From the NCBI RefSeq assembly GCF_002221505.1, contig NZ_CP011036.1, positions 2,418,001 through 2,482,000 on the forward strand: 64,000 nucleotides of DNA, in the 5' to 3' direction. Both the position numbers and the translations under genes were made by a program. This stretch comes from Pseudoalteromonas nigrifaciens. Its GTDB lineage: Bacteria; Pseudomonadota; Gammaproteobacteria; Enterobacterales; Alteromonadaceae. Positions 39,431 to 47,602 of this stretch are shown here, piece by piece; the stretch's first letter is position 1, and the number at the start of each line of letters is the position of its first letter. The notes beneath the pieces are model-generated. The model was not told the origin of the DNA and did no database searches. It saw only the letters and a list, made by a program, of their open reading frames with translations.

Positions 39431-41458
39431 ATGACAACAAAAGCTTTACGCTCAACTATTTTACTCCCCGTATTTTTGCCTGCCGTATTCATCATTCTCC
39501 TTTTAGTGATAGGTACGAGCAGTAACCCTGAACTTGCTGGTAAAGCATTCAGTATCGCCCTTACTTGGATAACAGAAACCTTTGGCTGGTTTTATATGTT
39601 ATCTGTCGCTATATTTTTAGTATTTATAGTCTCTGTTGCCGCCTCTAGTTGGGGAAACATAAAACTAGGGCCCGATCACTCAGAGCCGCAATATAGCTTT
39701 GCAGAGTGGTTTGCTATGTTATTTTCTGCAGGCTACGGTGTTGCACTGCTCTACTTTGGTGTTGCTGAGCCTGTATTGCATTATGCATCTCCACCTTCGG
39801 GTGCGGCAGAAACAGTTAACGCTGCTAAACAAGCAATGCAAATTGCATTTTTCCATTGGGGATTTCATATATGGGCAATATACGGAATTGTAGGTTTAGT
39901 ACTTGCCTACTTTGCTTTTCGTCATGGTTTGCCCCTATCAATTCGCTCAGCGTTATATCCTTTAATTGGCGATAGAATTTATGGCCCAATTGGTCACGCG
40001 GTCGATATATTTGCTATTTTAGGTACTCTATTTGGTATAGCCACGACCTTGGGGTTATCGGTAACGCAAATAAATGCGGGCCTACATTATTTATGGCCAA
40101 GCATTCCTATAAATACCACAGTGCAAATATCAGCCATTGCTATTATAACCGCAGCAGCAACCATCTCTGTGGTAGCAGGTATGGATAAAGGCGTTAAGCG
40201 CTTATCTATTTTGAATATGACCTTGGCAATATCTTTAATGATGTTTGTATTTTTTATTGGTCCTAGCATTCATATTTTAGAATCTTTTTTACAAAATACT
40301 GGCAGTTACTTAAGCGGTATTGTTGAGCGTACCTTTAACTTGCAAGCTTATAGTCGCAGCGACTGGATAGGTAACTGGACCTTATTTATATTTGGCTGGA
40401 CAATTGCCTGGGCACCTTTTGTGGGTATGTTTATCGCAAAAATTAGCCGTGGTCGCACCATCAGGCAATTTGTTGTTGGGGTAATGTTAGTGCCCACCAT
40501 ATTCACATTTTTATGGTTTTCGATATTTGGTGATACGGCTCTCAATTTAATAATGAATGAAGGATTAGACACTTTAATTACTGATGTGCAAGCGAACCAT
40601 GCCGTAGCGCTATTTCAATTATTTGAAGTATTACCTTGGTCATTCTTTATTTCGCTATTAACGGTATTTTTAATTATCACCTTCTTTGTTACCTCGTCTG
40701 ACTCTGGCTCGCTCGTTATTGATTCATTAGCTTCAGGTGGTAATGCAAACACTCCTGCATGGCAGCGGGTATTTTGGGCGGTTCTTGAAGGTGCGGTTGC
40801 TGCAGCTTTATTACTGGCAGGCGGGCTCAGCGCACTGCAAACTATGACAATAGCCAGTGCATTACCCTTTGCTATTATTATGCTAATTGCCACTGTTGGC
40901 CTATGGCGTGCGCTTGTAATTGAAGGGCATCGCGATACCAGTTTACAAGCACATACTTTAAACGGCAGAAACTTAAATTTATCGCATTGGAAGCGCCGTT
41001 TAGCAGCCATGATCGACTACCCAAACAAAAGCAAAGTACATAACTTTATTGACCAAGTAGTGACTAAAGCGATGAAAGAAGTGCAAGCCGAATTAAAATC
41101 TCGACAATGGCATGCTGAAGTAGTATTTGATGCCGACTTATGTCGCGCGCACTTAACTGTTTTACGCCATGAACATATGGACTTTGTATACGACATAAGG
41201 TTAACAGAGCATGCAATGCCTAGTTTTGTTCACTCTGAGCTAAAACCTGAAACAGATAACACTGAAACGTATTGTCGTGCAGAGGTATACTTACGCCGTG
41301 GTGGTTTGTCGTATGATATTTTTGGCTATAGCGAAGATGATATTGTGAAAGATATTCTCGACCAATTTGAAAACTATTTGCACTTTTTAGATAACAGCCC
41401 AGGCGAGCTTCCTTGGGATATGACTGAGCATGACGAAATGCTAAACACCGACAAATAA
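39431..41458 (+). CDS. BetT-like BCCT-family betaine/choline transporter, ribosome site displaced by IS
   Basis: 675 aa from the ATG at 39431. The membrane domain of about 500 residues carries the BCCT core (SAGYGVALLYFGVAEPVLHYASPP, WGFHIWAIYGIVG, SWTIAWAPFVGMFIAKISRGRTIRQF-like region). A cytoplasmic C-terminal domain of ~150 residues, as in long BetT proteins, follows. It is predicted to import choline or betaine for osmoprotection. The IS separates the start codon from the original AAGGA at 38541-38545. Translation must now use a poor site, or a TTG at 39395 that adds 12 codons. The coding sequence itself is intact. Confidence 0.9.
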   Translation: MTTKALRSTILLPVFLPAVFIILLLVIGTSSNPELAGKAFSIALTWITETFGWFYMLSVAIFLVFIVSVAASSWGNIKLGPDHSEPQYSFAEWFAMLFSAGYGVALLYFGVAEPVLHYASPPSGAAETVNAAKQAMQIAFFHWGFHIWAIYGIVGLVLAYFAFRHGLPLSIRSALYPLIGDRIYGPIGHAVDIFAILGTLFGIATTLGLSVTQINAGLHYLWPSIPINTTVQISAIAIITAAATISVVAGMDKGVKRLSILNMTLAISLMMFVFFIGPSIHILESFLQNTGSYLSGIVERTFNLQAYSRSDWIGNWTLFIFGWTIAWAPFVGMFIAKISRGRTIRQFVVGVMLVPTIFTFLWFSIFGDTALNLIMNEGLDTLITDVQANHAVALFQLFEVLPWSFFISLLTVFLIITFFVTSSDSGSLVIDSLASGGNANTPAWQRVFWAVLEGAVAAALLLAGGLSALQTMTIASALPFAIIMLIATVGLWRALVIEGHRDTSLQAHTLNGRNLNLSHWKRRLAAMIDYPNKSKVHNFIDQVVTKAMKEVQAELKSRQWHAEVVFDADLCRAHLTVLRHEHMDFVYDIRLTEHAMPSFVHSELKPETDNTETYCRAEVYLRRGGLSYDIFGYSEDDIVKDILDQFENYLHFLDNSPGELPWDMTEHDEMLNTDK

Positions 41459-41575
41459 TTTGCGCTAACCCAATTTAGCCCTTATCTGCATCACATAGTT
41501 AAGGGCTAAATAATCCATATTGGCCTCCTAGCCTAAGCTCCCTGTGTTTGGCCTTTTATTTTCCCTAAAAAGCAA

Positions 41576-41601
41576 AAAGGCACTTAAAAATAAGTGCCTT
41601 T
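41576..41601. terminator. bidirectional intrinsic terminator between betT and phhB
   Basis: AAAGGCACTTA / TAAGTGCCTTT, a perfect 11-bp stem with an AAAA loop, between two convergent genes. Confidence 0.82.
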
Positions 41602-41626
41602 GTTGGTTTGCTCAATTAGTTTGGTA

Positions 41627-41971
41627 TTACAGCGCGTTAAATACGTCATCTGTTTTAGCGGCGCAAATAAAATCGTTTTTGTGTAGTCCCTTAATTGAAT
41701 GGCTCCACCAAGTAACTGTTACTTTGCCCCACTCGGTTAATAAACCTGGGTGATGGCCTTCGTCTTCAGCCATGTCGCCTACTTTGTTAGTAAACGCAAT
41801 AGCTTGTTTAAAGTTTTTAAATTTGTAAACACGCTCAAGCTGCATAATGCCATCGCGTACTTCAGGTACCCAATCAGGGATTTTGGTAATTAATTGCGCT
41901 AGCTCTTCGTCTGATACTTTTGGCGCATCGGCATGACAGGCTTCGCATTTTTGTGCACTTAATGAAGACAT
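41627..41971 (-). CDS. phhB: pterin-4a-carbinolamine dehydratase
   Basis: 114 aa. It contains [16 protein letters not shown] at the N-terminus, as in proteobacterial PhhB, and the core [47 protein letters not shown] with the conserved EGHHP histidines. It dehydrates 4a-hydroxytetrahydropterin made by PhhA so that the cofactor can be reduced again. It is downstream of phhA by 39 bp, forming the phhAB operon. Confidence 0.96.
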   Translation of the reverse strand: MSSLSAQKCEACHADAPKVSDEELAQLITKIPDWVPEVRDGIMQLERVYKFKNFKQAIAFTNKVGDMAEDEGHHPGLLTEWGKVTVTWWSHSIKGLHKNDFICAAKTDDVFNAL

Positions 41972-42010
41972 TTTAAATCCTTATCTTTAGCGTTACTTTT
42001 TATATTAAAG

Positions 42011-42808
42011 TTAACTAGCTAATTTTTCTTTTGGTGAAAATTTTGGGTCGTGCAAGCCAAGTTCTTTTGCTTGTTCAACCAAAGCCATTATATCCATTTG
42101 CGATATATCAAACAGATCATGAATCGAATTTATGGTGTAGTACTGCGGTTGCATAATATCAATTCGGTACGGGGTACGCAGCACATCTAATACACTCATT
42201 GGCGTAATTTCTGGCGTGCTTGAGTATACGTACTGGGTTTCTCCTGGGCTTGATAAAATACCACCGCCGTATATACGCAAACCATTATCGGTTTGCATTA
42301 AACCAAATTCAACGGTAAACCAGTACATGCGCGCTAGGTATACACGATCTTTTTTCTCTGCCGCGTAGCCAAGTTTTCCGTATTTATGCGTAAACTCTGC
42401 AAAATCAGGGTTAGTAAGCATAGCGCAGTGACCAAATATTTCATGAAACACATCGGGTTCTTGTAGGTAATCAAACTCATCCCGGCTACGAATAAAAGTC
42501 GCCACCGGAAATTGCTTATTGGCCAGTAACCGAAAAAACTCATCAAAGTCGATAAGTGCCGGCACTGGCGCTACTTGCCAACCGGTAGTGGCTAGCAGTA
42601 CTTCGTTTAGCTCACTAAGTTGCGGAATACGATCGTGTGGCAGGTTTATTTTTTTTAAACCTTCCATATATTCGTTACAGGCTTTGCCTTCAATGCACGC
42701 AAGTTGGCGCGCTACGAGCTCAGACCAAATTTTATTTTCTTCATCGCTCCAATGTATAACGCCATTTTCATCTGGTGTTTTGGAGGTGTATTTACTTGCT
42801 TTAGCCAT
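42011..42808 (-). CDS. phhA: phenylalanine 4-monooxygenase
   Basis: 265 aa. The iron ligands are His122 and His127 in FHEIFGHCAM and Glu167 in FTVEFG, all intact. The enzyme hydroxylates phenylalanine to tyrosine with tetrahydropterin and O2 in the cytoplasm, starting catabolism. PhhB is encoded next. Upstream are a TyrR-type box at 42952 and a near-perfect dyad 42 bp before the start codon, suggesting control by aromatic amino acids. Confidence 0.97.
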   Translation of the reverse strand: MAKASKYTSKTPDENGVIHWSDEENKIWSELVARQLACIEGKACNEYMEGLKKINLPHDRIPQLSELNEVLLATTGWQVAPVPALIDFDEFFRLLANKQFPVATFIRSRDEFDYLQEPDVFHEIFGHCAMLTNPDFAEFTHKYGKLGYAAEKKDRVYLARMYWFTVEFGLMQTDNGLRIYGGGILSSPGETQYVYSSTPEITPMSVLDVLRTPYRIDIMQPQYYTINSIHDLFDISQMDIMALVEQAKELGLHDPKFSPKEKLAS

Positions 42809-42849
42809 TAGTACCTTCTTTGGGATTAACCCGAAACCGGTGTCAGGGT

Positions 42850-42872
42850 GATACCCAAGTAACTTGGATACC
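42850..42872 (-). promoter_or_regulatory. near-perfect dyad in the phhA leader
   Basis: Arms GATACCCAAGT and ACTTGGATACC meet around a single central base. In RNA they pair over 11 positions including two wobble pairs. It may act as an operator or an RNA hairpin shortly before the phhA ribosome site. Confidence 0.5.
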
Positions 42873-42951
42873 GATTGCAGCCATACTATGCAAAAGTGAA
42901 CAAAAGTTTAATAGCTTGGGCTACATCTGTATTAGCCACGATCAGCCATCT

Positions 42952-42969
42952 TGTACACTTAAAATTACA
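42952..42969 (-). promoter_or_regulatory. candidate TyrR/PhhR box upstream of phhA
   Basis: TGTACA-N6-ATTACA (minus strand TGTAAT-N6-TGTACA) differs from the TyrR consensus TGTAAA-N6-TTTACA at one base per half. It lies about 144 bp before the phhA start, fitting a TyrR-family activator of phenylalanine catabolism. No regulator gene lies nearby. Confidence 0.5.
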
Positions 42970-43046
42970 CGCAAGTAAATAATTTAAAACAACCTAGCAA
43001 TTACAAGCTTTAAAGATGCAAAATATCGTACACAATTAAATACACT

Positions 43047-44228
43047 CTAATTTATTTGAGTAAATGCCTGATGAAGATCAGCAATAATATCGTTAACATC
43101 TTCAAGTCCAACCGAAAGCCTAATTAATCCATCGCTAATACCTGCAGCGAGTCTTTCCTCTGGTGTGTAAGGTGAATGGGTCATAGAGGCTGGATGTTGA
43201 ATAAGTGTTTCAGCGTCGCCTAAACTTACGGCAATTGTACAAAGCCGCATACTATCAATGAATTGCGCCCCCTGCTGCAAACTACCTTTTAGCTCAAAAG
43301 CAATAACACCGCCTGCCGCTTTCATTTGTTTGCCAATAAATTTATATCCAGGGTGCGATTTAAGCCCAGGATAGTAAACTTTACTTACTTGTGGGTGCGC
43401 TTCTAAGTATTCGGCAATTGTTTGTGCGCTGATACAGTGGCGCTCAATTCTTATGGCGATGGTTTTTAAACCTCTATTAATAAGCCAAGCATCGTGCGGG
43501 CTTATAGTGGCGCCAATGTCTTTAAGCACCGTCATTTTTATTAGCGTTATATGCTCCATAGATCCACATACAATGCCCGCTACCACATCGCCATGGCCGT
43601 TTAAATATTTGGTAGCACTGTGTACTATAATATCGATACCGTACTGCTTAGGTGATTGTAGTAATGGCGTTAAAAAGGTGTTGTCGACCACGCTAATTAA
43701 GTTGTGCTGCTTTGCAACGGCGCCAATTAATGCTAAATCGATAACCGCCATAGTGGGGTTAATGGGCGTTTCTACAAATATCATTTTTGAATTGGGTTTA
43801 ATTGCAGCGCGTAGTTCATCCTCGTTGGTCATATCAACAAAGGTGACTTCTATTCCCCAGCGCGGCAACATGTGCGAGAAAAACGCAAAGGTACACCCAT
43901 ATAAAGCACTCGATGCAATTAAATGATCCCCTTGCGATAAAAAGCTAAGTACTGAGGCCGATACCGCCCCCATACCAGTTGCCGTTGCTGCAGCCGCTTC
44001 ACAGCCCTCTAATTGCGCTACTTTTTGTTCAAGCTCGGTAGTAGTTGGGTTGCCTAGGCGGGTATAAATATAGCCCGGCTCATCGCCAGCAAAACGTGCT
44101 GCACCTTGCGCTGCATTTTCAAAATGAAAAGTTGAGGTTTGATACAAAGGAGAAGTGAGTGCGCCGTGAGGGTCGTTTGCTTTTTGCGGGCCGTGAATAC
44201 ATTGGGTGTTTATATGATGCTTGCTCAT
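43047..44228 (-). CDS. megL: methionine gamma-lyase
   Basis: 393 aa, a gamma-family PLP enzyme of Cys/Met metabolism. Lys207 in HSATKYLNGHGD binds PLP. Cys112 in LYGCTFAF is the residue that distinguishes methionine gamma-lyase from cystathionine enzymes. SLGDAETLIQHPASMTHSPYTPEERL is typical too. It converts methionine to methanethiol, ammonia and 2-oxobutyrate. It is monocistronic, with a structured leader upstream. Other trans-sulfuration activities are possible but less likely. Confidence 0.9.
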   Translation of the reverse strand: MSKHHINTQCIHGPQKANDPHGALTSPLYQTSTFHFENAAQGAARFAGDEPGYIYTRLGNPTTTELEQKVAQLEGCEAAAATATGMGAVSASVLSFLSQGDHLIASSALYGCTFAFFSHMLPRWGIEVTFVDMTNEDELRAAIKPNSKMIFVETPINPTMAVIDLALIGAVAKQHNLISVVDNTFLTPLLQSPKQYGIDIIVHSATKYLNGHGDVVAGIVCGSMEHITLIKMTVLKDIGATISPHDAWLINRGLKTIAIRIERHCISAQTIAEYLEAHPQVSKVYYPGLKSHPGYKFIGKQMKAAGGVIAFELKGSLQQGAQFIDSMRLCTIAVSLGDAETLIQHPASMTHSPYTPEERLAAGISDGLIRLSVGLEDVNDIIADLHQAFTQIN

Positions 44229-44294
44229 TGAATACTCTCTTATTTTGATTGTTATTGGGTATTAGCCTTCAATCAAAACGTATGGGCATTCAAA

Positions 44295-44331
44295 GCACAA
44301 GCATCCCGGATGCTCAGATGGCTACTTGTGC
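44295..44331 (-). promoter_or_regulatory. nested hairpins in the methionine gamma-lyase leader
   Basis: GCACAAG (44295-44301) pairs with CTTGTGC (44325-44331). Inside lies a perfect inverted repeat, AGCATCC-C-GGATGCT (44300-44314). The structure lies 67-103 bp before the start codon and could be a cis-acting RNA or a regulator site. I see no match to known SAM or SAH riboswitches. Confidence 0.5.
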
Positions 44332-44385
44332 AATATTTATACTTTTAGCTGTACATAAATATTGCCAAGTATTTCTTAATACTGC

Positions 44386-45411
44386 TTATTCCGTTGTCTC
44401 GGGCTTTTTACGGCTAATAATTTTACTAGCAATATTTTGTACCGTACTTTTTAATAAATTGCGTTTATTTTCAAGCCGAGGTAATGGGCGGCTTAGTTCC
44501 ATTGCTTTGTAGCCAATGCGCGCGGTAAATATACCGGCACTTAAGCCCTGTGCTGCTCGCCCTGAAAGCTTACCTAATAACTCGGCGCTTAGCGCGGTTG
44601 CAGCTAAATCAGAAATAAGCTCGGCACTGCCCACAAACATTACTTGCTTTATTAGCATGCGATACAGTTTTATGCGACTTGCGTAACCAAAACCAATCCC
44701 GTAAATTTTTCCTATTTGCTCTATTAACTTAGTACCACGCCACAGCACAGCCATCATATCCACCAGCGCCAGCGGGCTAAGCGCAACTAGTAACGCCGAT
44801 TCAGTTGCAAAGCGATTAATTAGCTTTTTAGCTTGGGTATCTTGCGTTATTAATAAACTATTGGCGTACAGCGTCATTATTTCTTTATCGCTGTGATGCG
44901 TTGCCACTTGATTTTTAAAAGTTTCAAAGTTATCAAGTTGCTGATGTTTATTTAGTTTTTCAAGCCAAGGTAATGCGCCGCCTACTTGCTCGCTATTTAA
45001 CAGCCTGTCGGCTTCATGGCGATGTAACTGGTTACGTTTTAAACTGCGCAGCATTCGGTATTCGCGCCATAATAAGCGCCCGATAAGCAACACCCCACTC
45101 ACTACAGCGGTTAAATATATACTGCCTAAAATAATCGACTGTTGAAAAGCCAGTACCAATGAAAAAGCGAACTCTAGCAATACCAGCACTATAAAACTAA
45201 CAACAAAAATGCCTTTGAGCGTTTGCCATTTTGACTTTTTATATACTGGCGCTAGGTCAATTTCTGGCTCTAGCGCTTCGTCATTATCTTCTTGGTAATC
45301 ACTTTGTCCATGTTCAATTATTTTTGCAGGCGCCAATTCAGGTTCGTTTTGCTCCATACTCTGGGTATTTATACGACGTCCTGCTTGAAACTCTTGGTTT
45401 GATTCACTCAT
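44386..45411 (-). CDS. ycjF: YcjF-family (DUF697) membrane protein
   Basis: 341 aa. A polar acidic N-terminus of ~80 residues is followed by two hydrophobic segments (GIFVVSFIVLVLLEFAFSLVLAF and IYLTAVVSGVLLIGRLL). Then comes the DUF697 region (ALLVALSPLALVDMMAVLWRGTKLIEQIGKIYGIGFGYASRIKLYRM). It is an inner-membrane protein of unknown function that is regularly paired with ycjX behind psp genes. The start overlaps the ycjX stop by 4 bp. Confidence 0.9.
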   Translation of the reverse strand: MSESNQEFQAGRRINTQSMEQNEPELAPAKIIEHGQSDYQEDNDEALEPEIDLAPVYKKSKWQTLKGIFVVSFIVLVLLEFAFSLVLAFQQSIILGSIYLTAVVSGVLLIGRLLWREYRMLRSLKRNQLHRHEADRLLNSEQVGGALPWLEKLNKHQQLDNFETFKNQVATHHSDKEIMTLYANSLLITQDTQAKKLINRFATESALLVALSPLALVDMMAVLWRGTKLIEQIGKIYGIGFGYASRIKLYRMLIKQVMFVGSAELISDLAATALSAELLGKLSGRAAQGLSAGIFTARIGYKAMELSRPLPRLENKRNLLKSTVQNIASKIISRKKPETTE

Positions 45412-46829
45412 GCTAACTTGTCTCCTAACAGGTACTGCATCACATGATCTAATCGAATATGTTTTAACTGCTTATCTGGGCTTGGCATTGGCGAAAACGA
45501 TAAAAACTCGAACCCTTGCGCTGGCCATTCACTTTTATTAAGCATTCTATTAGGCGGCTGTGGCGGTAAGTAGGTTAGCCAATCAGGCTCGTTAAGTGGC
45601 TTGCCATAAATGCAGTCTAGCGTTTGGCCTTTGTCGGTTACTTGGCGCGGCTGTGTTGCGGTAATTGACGACATAGCCATGGTTTCTATTTGCACACCAT
45701 CAAACTTTAAATGATTACTTTGCTCGTGCACTAATGAGTCGAGTAATAGTGCTAAATCTTTATGATGCTTAGCGGTTATATGATCTGATTTATTAGCGGC
45801 AAATAATATTTTATCTATATTAGGTTTAAATAAGCGTTTAAAAAAGCCCGATTCACCATAACTAAAGTGCGCCAATAACTGATTAATAACACTACTTTGC
45901 TCTTGCAAGGTTGCATGCCCTTCGTTTAAGGCACTAAGCACATCCACTAACACTATTTGGCGATCAAAATGGCGAAAGTGTTCGTTATAAAAGGGCTTTA
46001 CAACCTCTTTAACGTAGGCGTTAAAGCGTTTAATTAAATGCGCTAAGTTAGAGCCTGCAACTAGGTTATTACTATTTATCTCACCCGATACTGGAAAAAA
46101 CAATAGCAATGGCGCGCCTTGTAAATCGCCTGGCATTAACATGCGCCCAGGTTGCAGCATAGCTAATTTAGTGTCTTTTTTAAGCCCTACCAACATGCTT
46201 TGATAAAGCTGTGCAATATGCGCAAGTGCGCTTTCATCTACCGGCGCATTTAGGTCGAGTTGCTCAACGGCTGTTAAAAACTCACTTGAGGTATGCACCC
46301 GCAAATGCTGCGTTAATAGCGGATATTGCAGCTCGCACCACTGTGCATAACTTTGCTCCAGCATAGGTAAATCAAGCAACCACTCGCCGGGGTAGTCAAT
46401 AATATCTAAATAAAGTGTTGATTGCGGTGAAAAATGGCCACGCAGCCCAGCGTTACTTTGATACTTAATAGCTAAACGCAGCGTATTTATGCGCTCGGTT
46501 GAAGGCGGCCATGTTGGCTCGCCGTCACTGGGGAGTAACGCATTTAATGCTCGAGTATAATTAAATGTGGGCACTTTAAGCGCCTCTTGCGGCACTACTT
46601 TAGTGGCAATGTGACGGCGCTCGCGCATTACATCAAAAAAAGGCAGGTTTTTATCACTCGCTTGGCTTGTTAAGTGTTTAACTAATGCGGTAATAAACGC
46701 TGTTTTGCCGCTGCCACTCAAACCTGTTACAGCCAGTTTTACATGCTGATCTAAGCTGCGATGCAATGCTTTTTGTGCTTTGCCTTTAATACTGGTAAAG
46801 GTCTTTTTTGCAAATGAAGTACGACTCAT
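45408..46829 (-). CDS. ycjX: YcjX-family P-loop GTPase-like protein
   Basis: 473 aa. The P-loop GLSGSGKT lies at residues 36-43 (VTGLSGSGKTAFITALVKHL). Conserved YcjX segments include LYLDIIDYPGEWLLDLPML, a Walker-B-like region, and LVDVLSALNEG. It belongs to the psp-linked stress genes and is often induced with them. It follows pspC. Biochemical role not established to my knowledge. Confidence 0.92.
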   Translation of the reverse strand: MSRTSFAKKTFTSIKGKAQKALHRSLDQHVKLAVTGLSGSGKTAFITALVKHLTSQASDKNLPFFDVMRERRHIATKVVPQEALKVPTFNYTRALNALLPSDGEPTWPPSTERINTLRLAIKYQSNAGLRGHFSPQSTLYLDIIDYPGEWLLDLPMLEQSYAQWCELQYPLLTQHLRVHTSSEFLTAVEQLDLNAPVDESALAHIAQLYQSMLVGLKKDTKLAMLQPGRMLMPGDLQGAPLLLFFPVSGEINSNNLVAGSNLAHLIKRFNAYVKEVVKPFYNEHFRHFDRQIVLVDVLSALNEGHATLQEQSSVINQLLAHFSYGESGFFKRLFKPNIDKILFAANKSDHITAKHHKDLALLLDSLVHEQSNHLKFDGVQIETMAMSSITATQPRQVTDKGQTLDCIYGKPLNEPDWLTYLPPQPPNRMLNKSEWPAQGFEFLSFSPMPSPDKQLKHIRLDHVMQYLLGDKLA

Positions 46830-46885
46830 AATGGTTTAGCACTTCACTTACTGTTTAATGTGTAGTTGCCGTGCTATTAAATCCT

Positions 46886-46978
46886 TTAAAGTTTGTTAAT
46901 TTCACGGCTCACCGTAAATTCAGTAGAAGTAACATAGCGTTCTATATTTTGTAGGCGCGTATCTACGCGTGTTAAACG
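46886..46978 (-). pseudogene. pspC: severed C-terminal tail of PspC, in frame after an amber codon
   Basis: Thirty codons continue directly after the TAG at 46979-46981 in the same frame and end at TAA (46886-46888). They include DTRLQNIERYVTSTEFTV, closely matching the conserved PspC C-terminal motif (ETRLREMERYVTSDTFTL in E. coli). No start codon or ribosome site serves it separately. It is expressed only if the amber codon is suppressed or read through. Confidence 0.88.
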
Positions 46979-47287
46979 CTATTTTAAGTCTTGCAATGCG
47001 CGGCGCGGTGGCTCGCCTTTTTGCCATACTTTAAATTTCACTTCTAGCGGATCGCCATAGTTAGTTGAATTTGTTTTATAGGCGCTAGTGGGTTCTTTTT
47101 TATCTAAAATAAACCAGGCTGCAATATACGCTACCACAAATAAAGGGCCGCCAGTTAGTAATACCGCACTAACAAATATAATACGAACTAACCATAATTC
47201 CATATTAAAATAATCGCTTAGCCCAGCGCATACGCCGGCTATTTTTCCGCGCTGCGGATCTCTTAATAATTCACGTTTGGTACTCAT
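46979..47287 (-). CDS. pspC: phage shock protein C, truncated by an in-frame TAG
   Basis: 102 aa. The PspC domain KRELLRDPQRGKIAGVCAGLSDYFNMELWLVRIIFVSAVLLTGGPL is followed by a membrane segment (FVVAYIAAWFIL) and a cytoplasmic part ending EPPRRALQDLK. The frame then meets TAG, after which the normal family tail continues in phase. A full-length product would be 133 aa. In E. coli, PspB and PspC act together to relieve PspA inhibition of PspF. Loss of the tail could change this. The start overlaps pspB by 4 bp. Confidence 0.88.
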   Translation of the reverse strand: MSTKRELLRDPQRGKIAGVCAGLSDYFNMELWLVRIIFVSAVLLTGGPLFVVAYIAAWFILDKKEPTSAYKTNSTNYGDPLEVKFKVWQKGEPPRRALQDLK

Positions 47288-47517
47288 ACTTTACGCCTCC
47301 ACTGTGGCGACTCTTGATCAAGTAATGCTTCGAGTGTTTCAACTCGCTCTGCCATTTTTTCAGCCTTTTGAGCAAGCTCTAATAACTGGCGATGCTCGTG
47401 TTCACTTAACCCTTGGCTTACTTGTTTTTTGCTACGGTAGTGCAATATTAACCACAATGGCGCTACAAAAATCATAAATAAAATAAATGGTGCTACGAGT
47501 ATTTCTGGATCAAACAT
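47284..47517 (-). CDS. pspB: phage shock protein B
   Basis: 77 aa. An N-terminal membrane helix (PFILFMIFVAPLWLILHY) is followed by a cytoplasmic coiled coil with HRQLLELAQKAEKMAERVETLEALLD. It forms the membrane sensor with PspC. Its start has GGAG upstream. It lies 85 bp after pspA, with a GC-rich hairpin between. Confidence 0.94.
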   Translation of the reverse strand: MFDPEILVAPFILFMIFVAPLWLILHYRSKKQVSQGLSEHEHRQLLELAQKAEKMAERVETLEALLDQESPQWRRKV

Positions 47518-47553
47518 AACCCTCTCCTGACTATCCGTATTAGTGTTTTAAGT

Positions 47554-47571
47554 AGGGGCACATGGGCCCCT
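47554..47571 (-). promoter_or_regulatory. hairpin between pspA and pspB
   Basis: AGGGGC and GCCCCT form a 6-bp GC stem with a short loop, without a T tract. It may lower transcription or stabilise the pspA message relative to pspBC. Tentative. Confidence 0.4.
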
Positions 47572-47602
47572 TATATTATTATTGGTATGCGTTAGCTATA
47601 CG

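Noticed and set aside
44229..44385. SAM riboswitch upstream of methionine gamma-lyase
   Set aside because: No SAM-I-like GAGGGA core or other known class could be recognised, so it is reported only as an unassigned structured leader.
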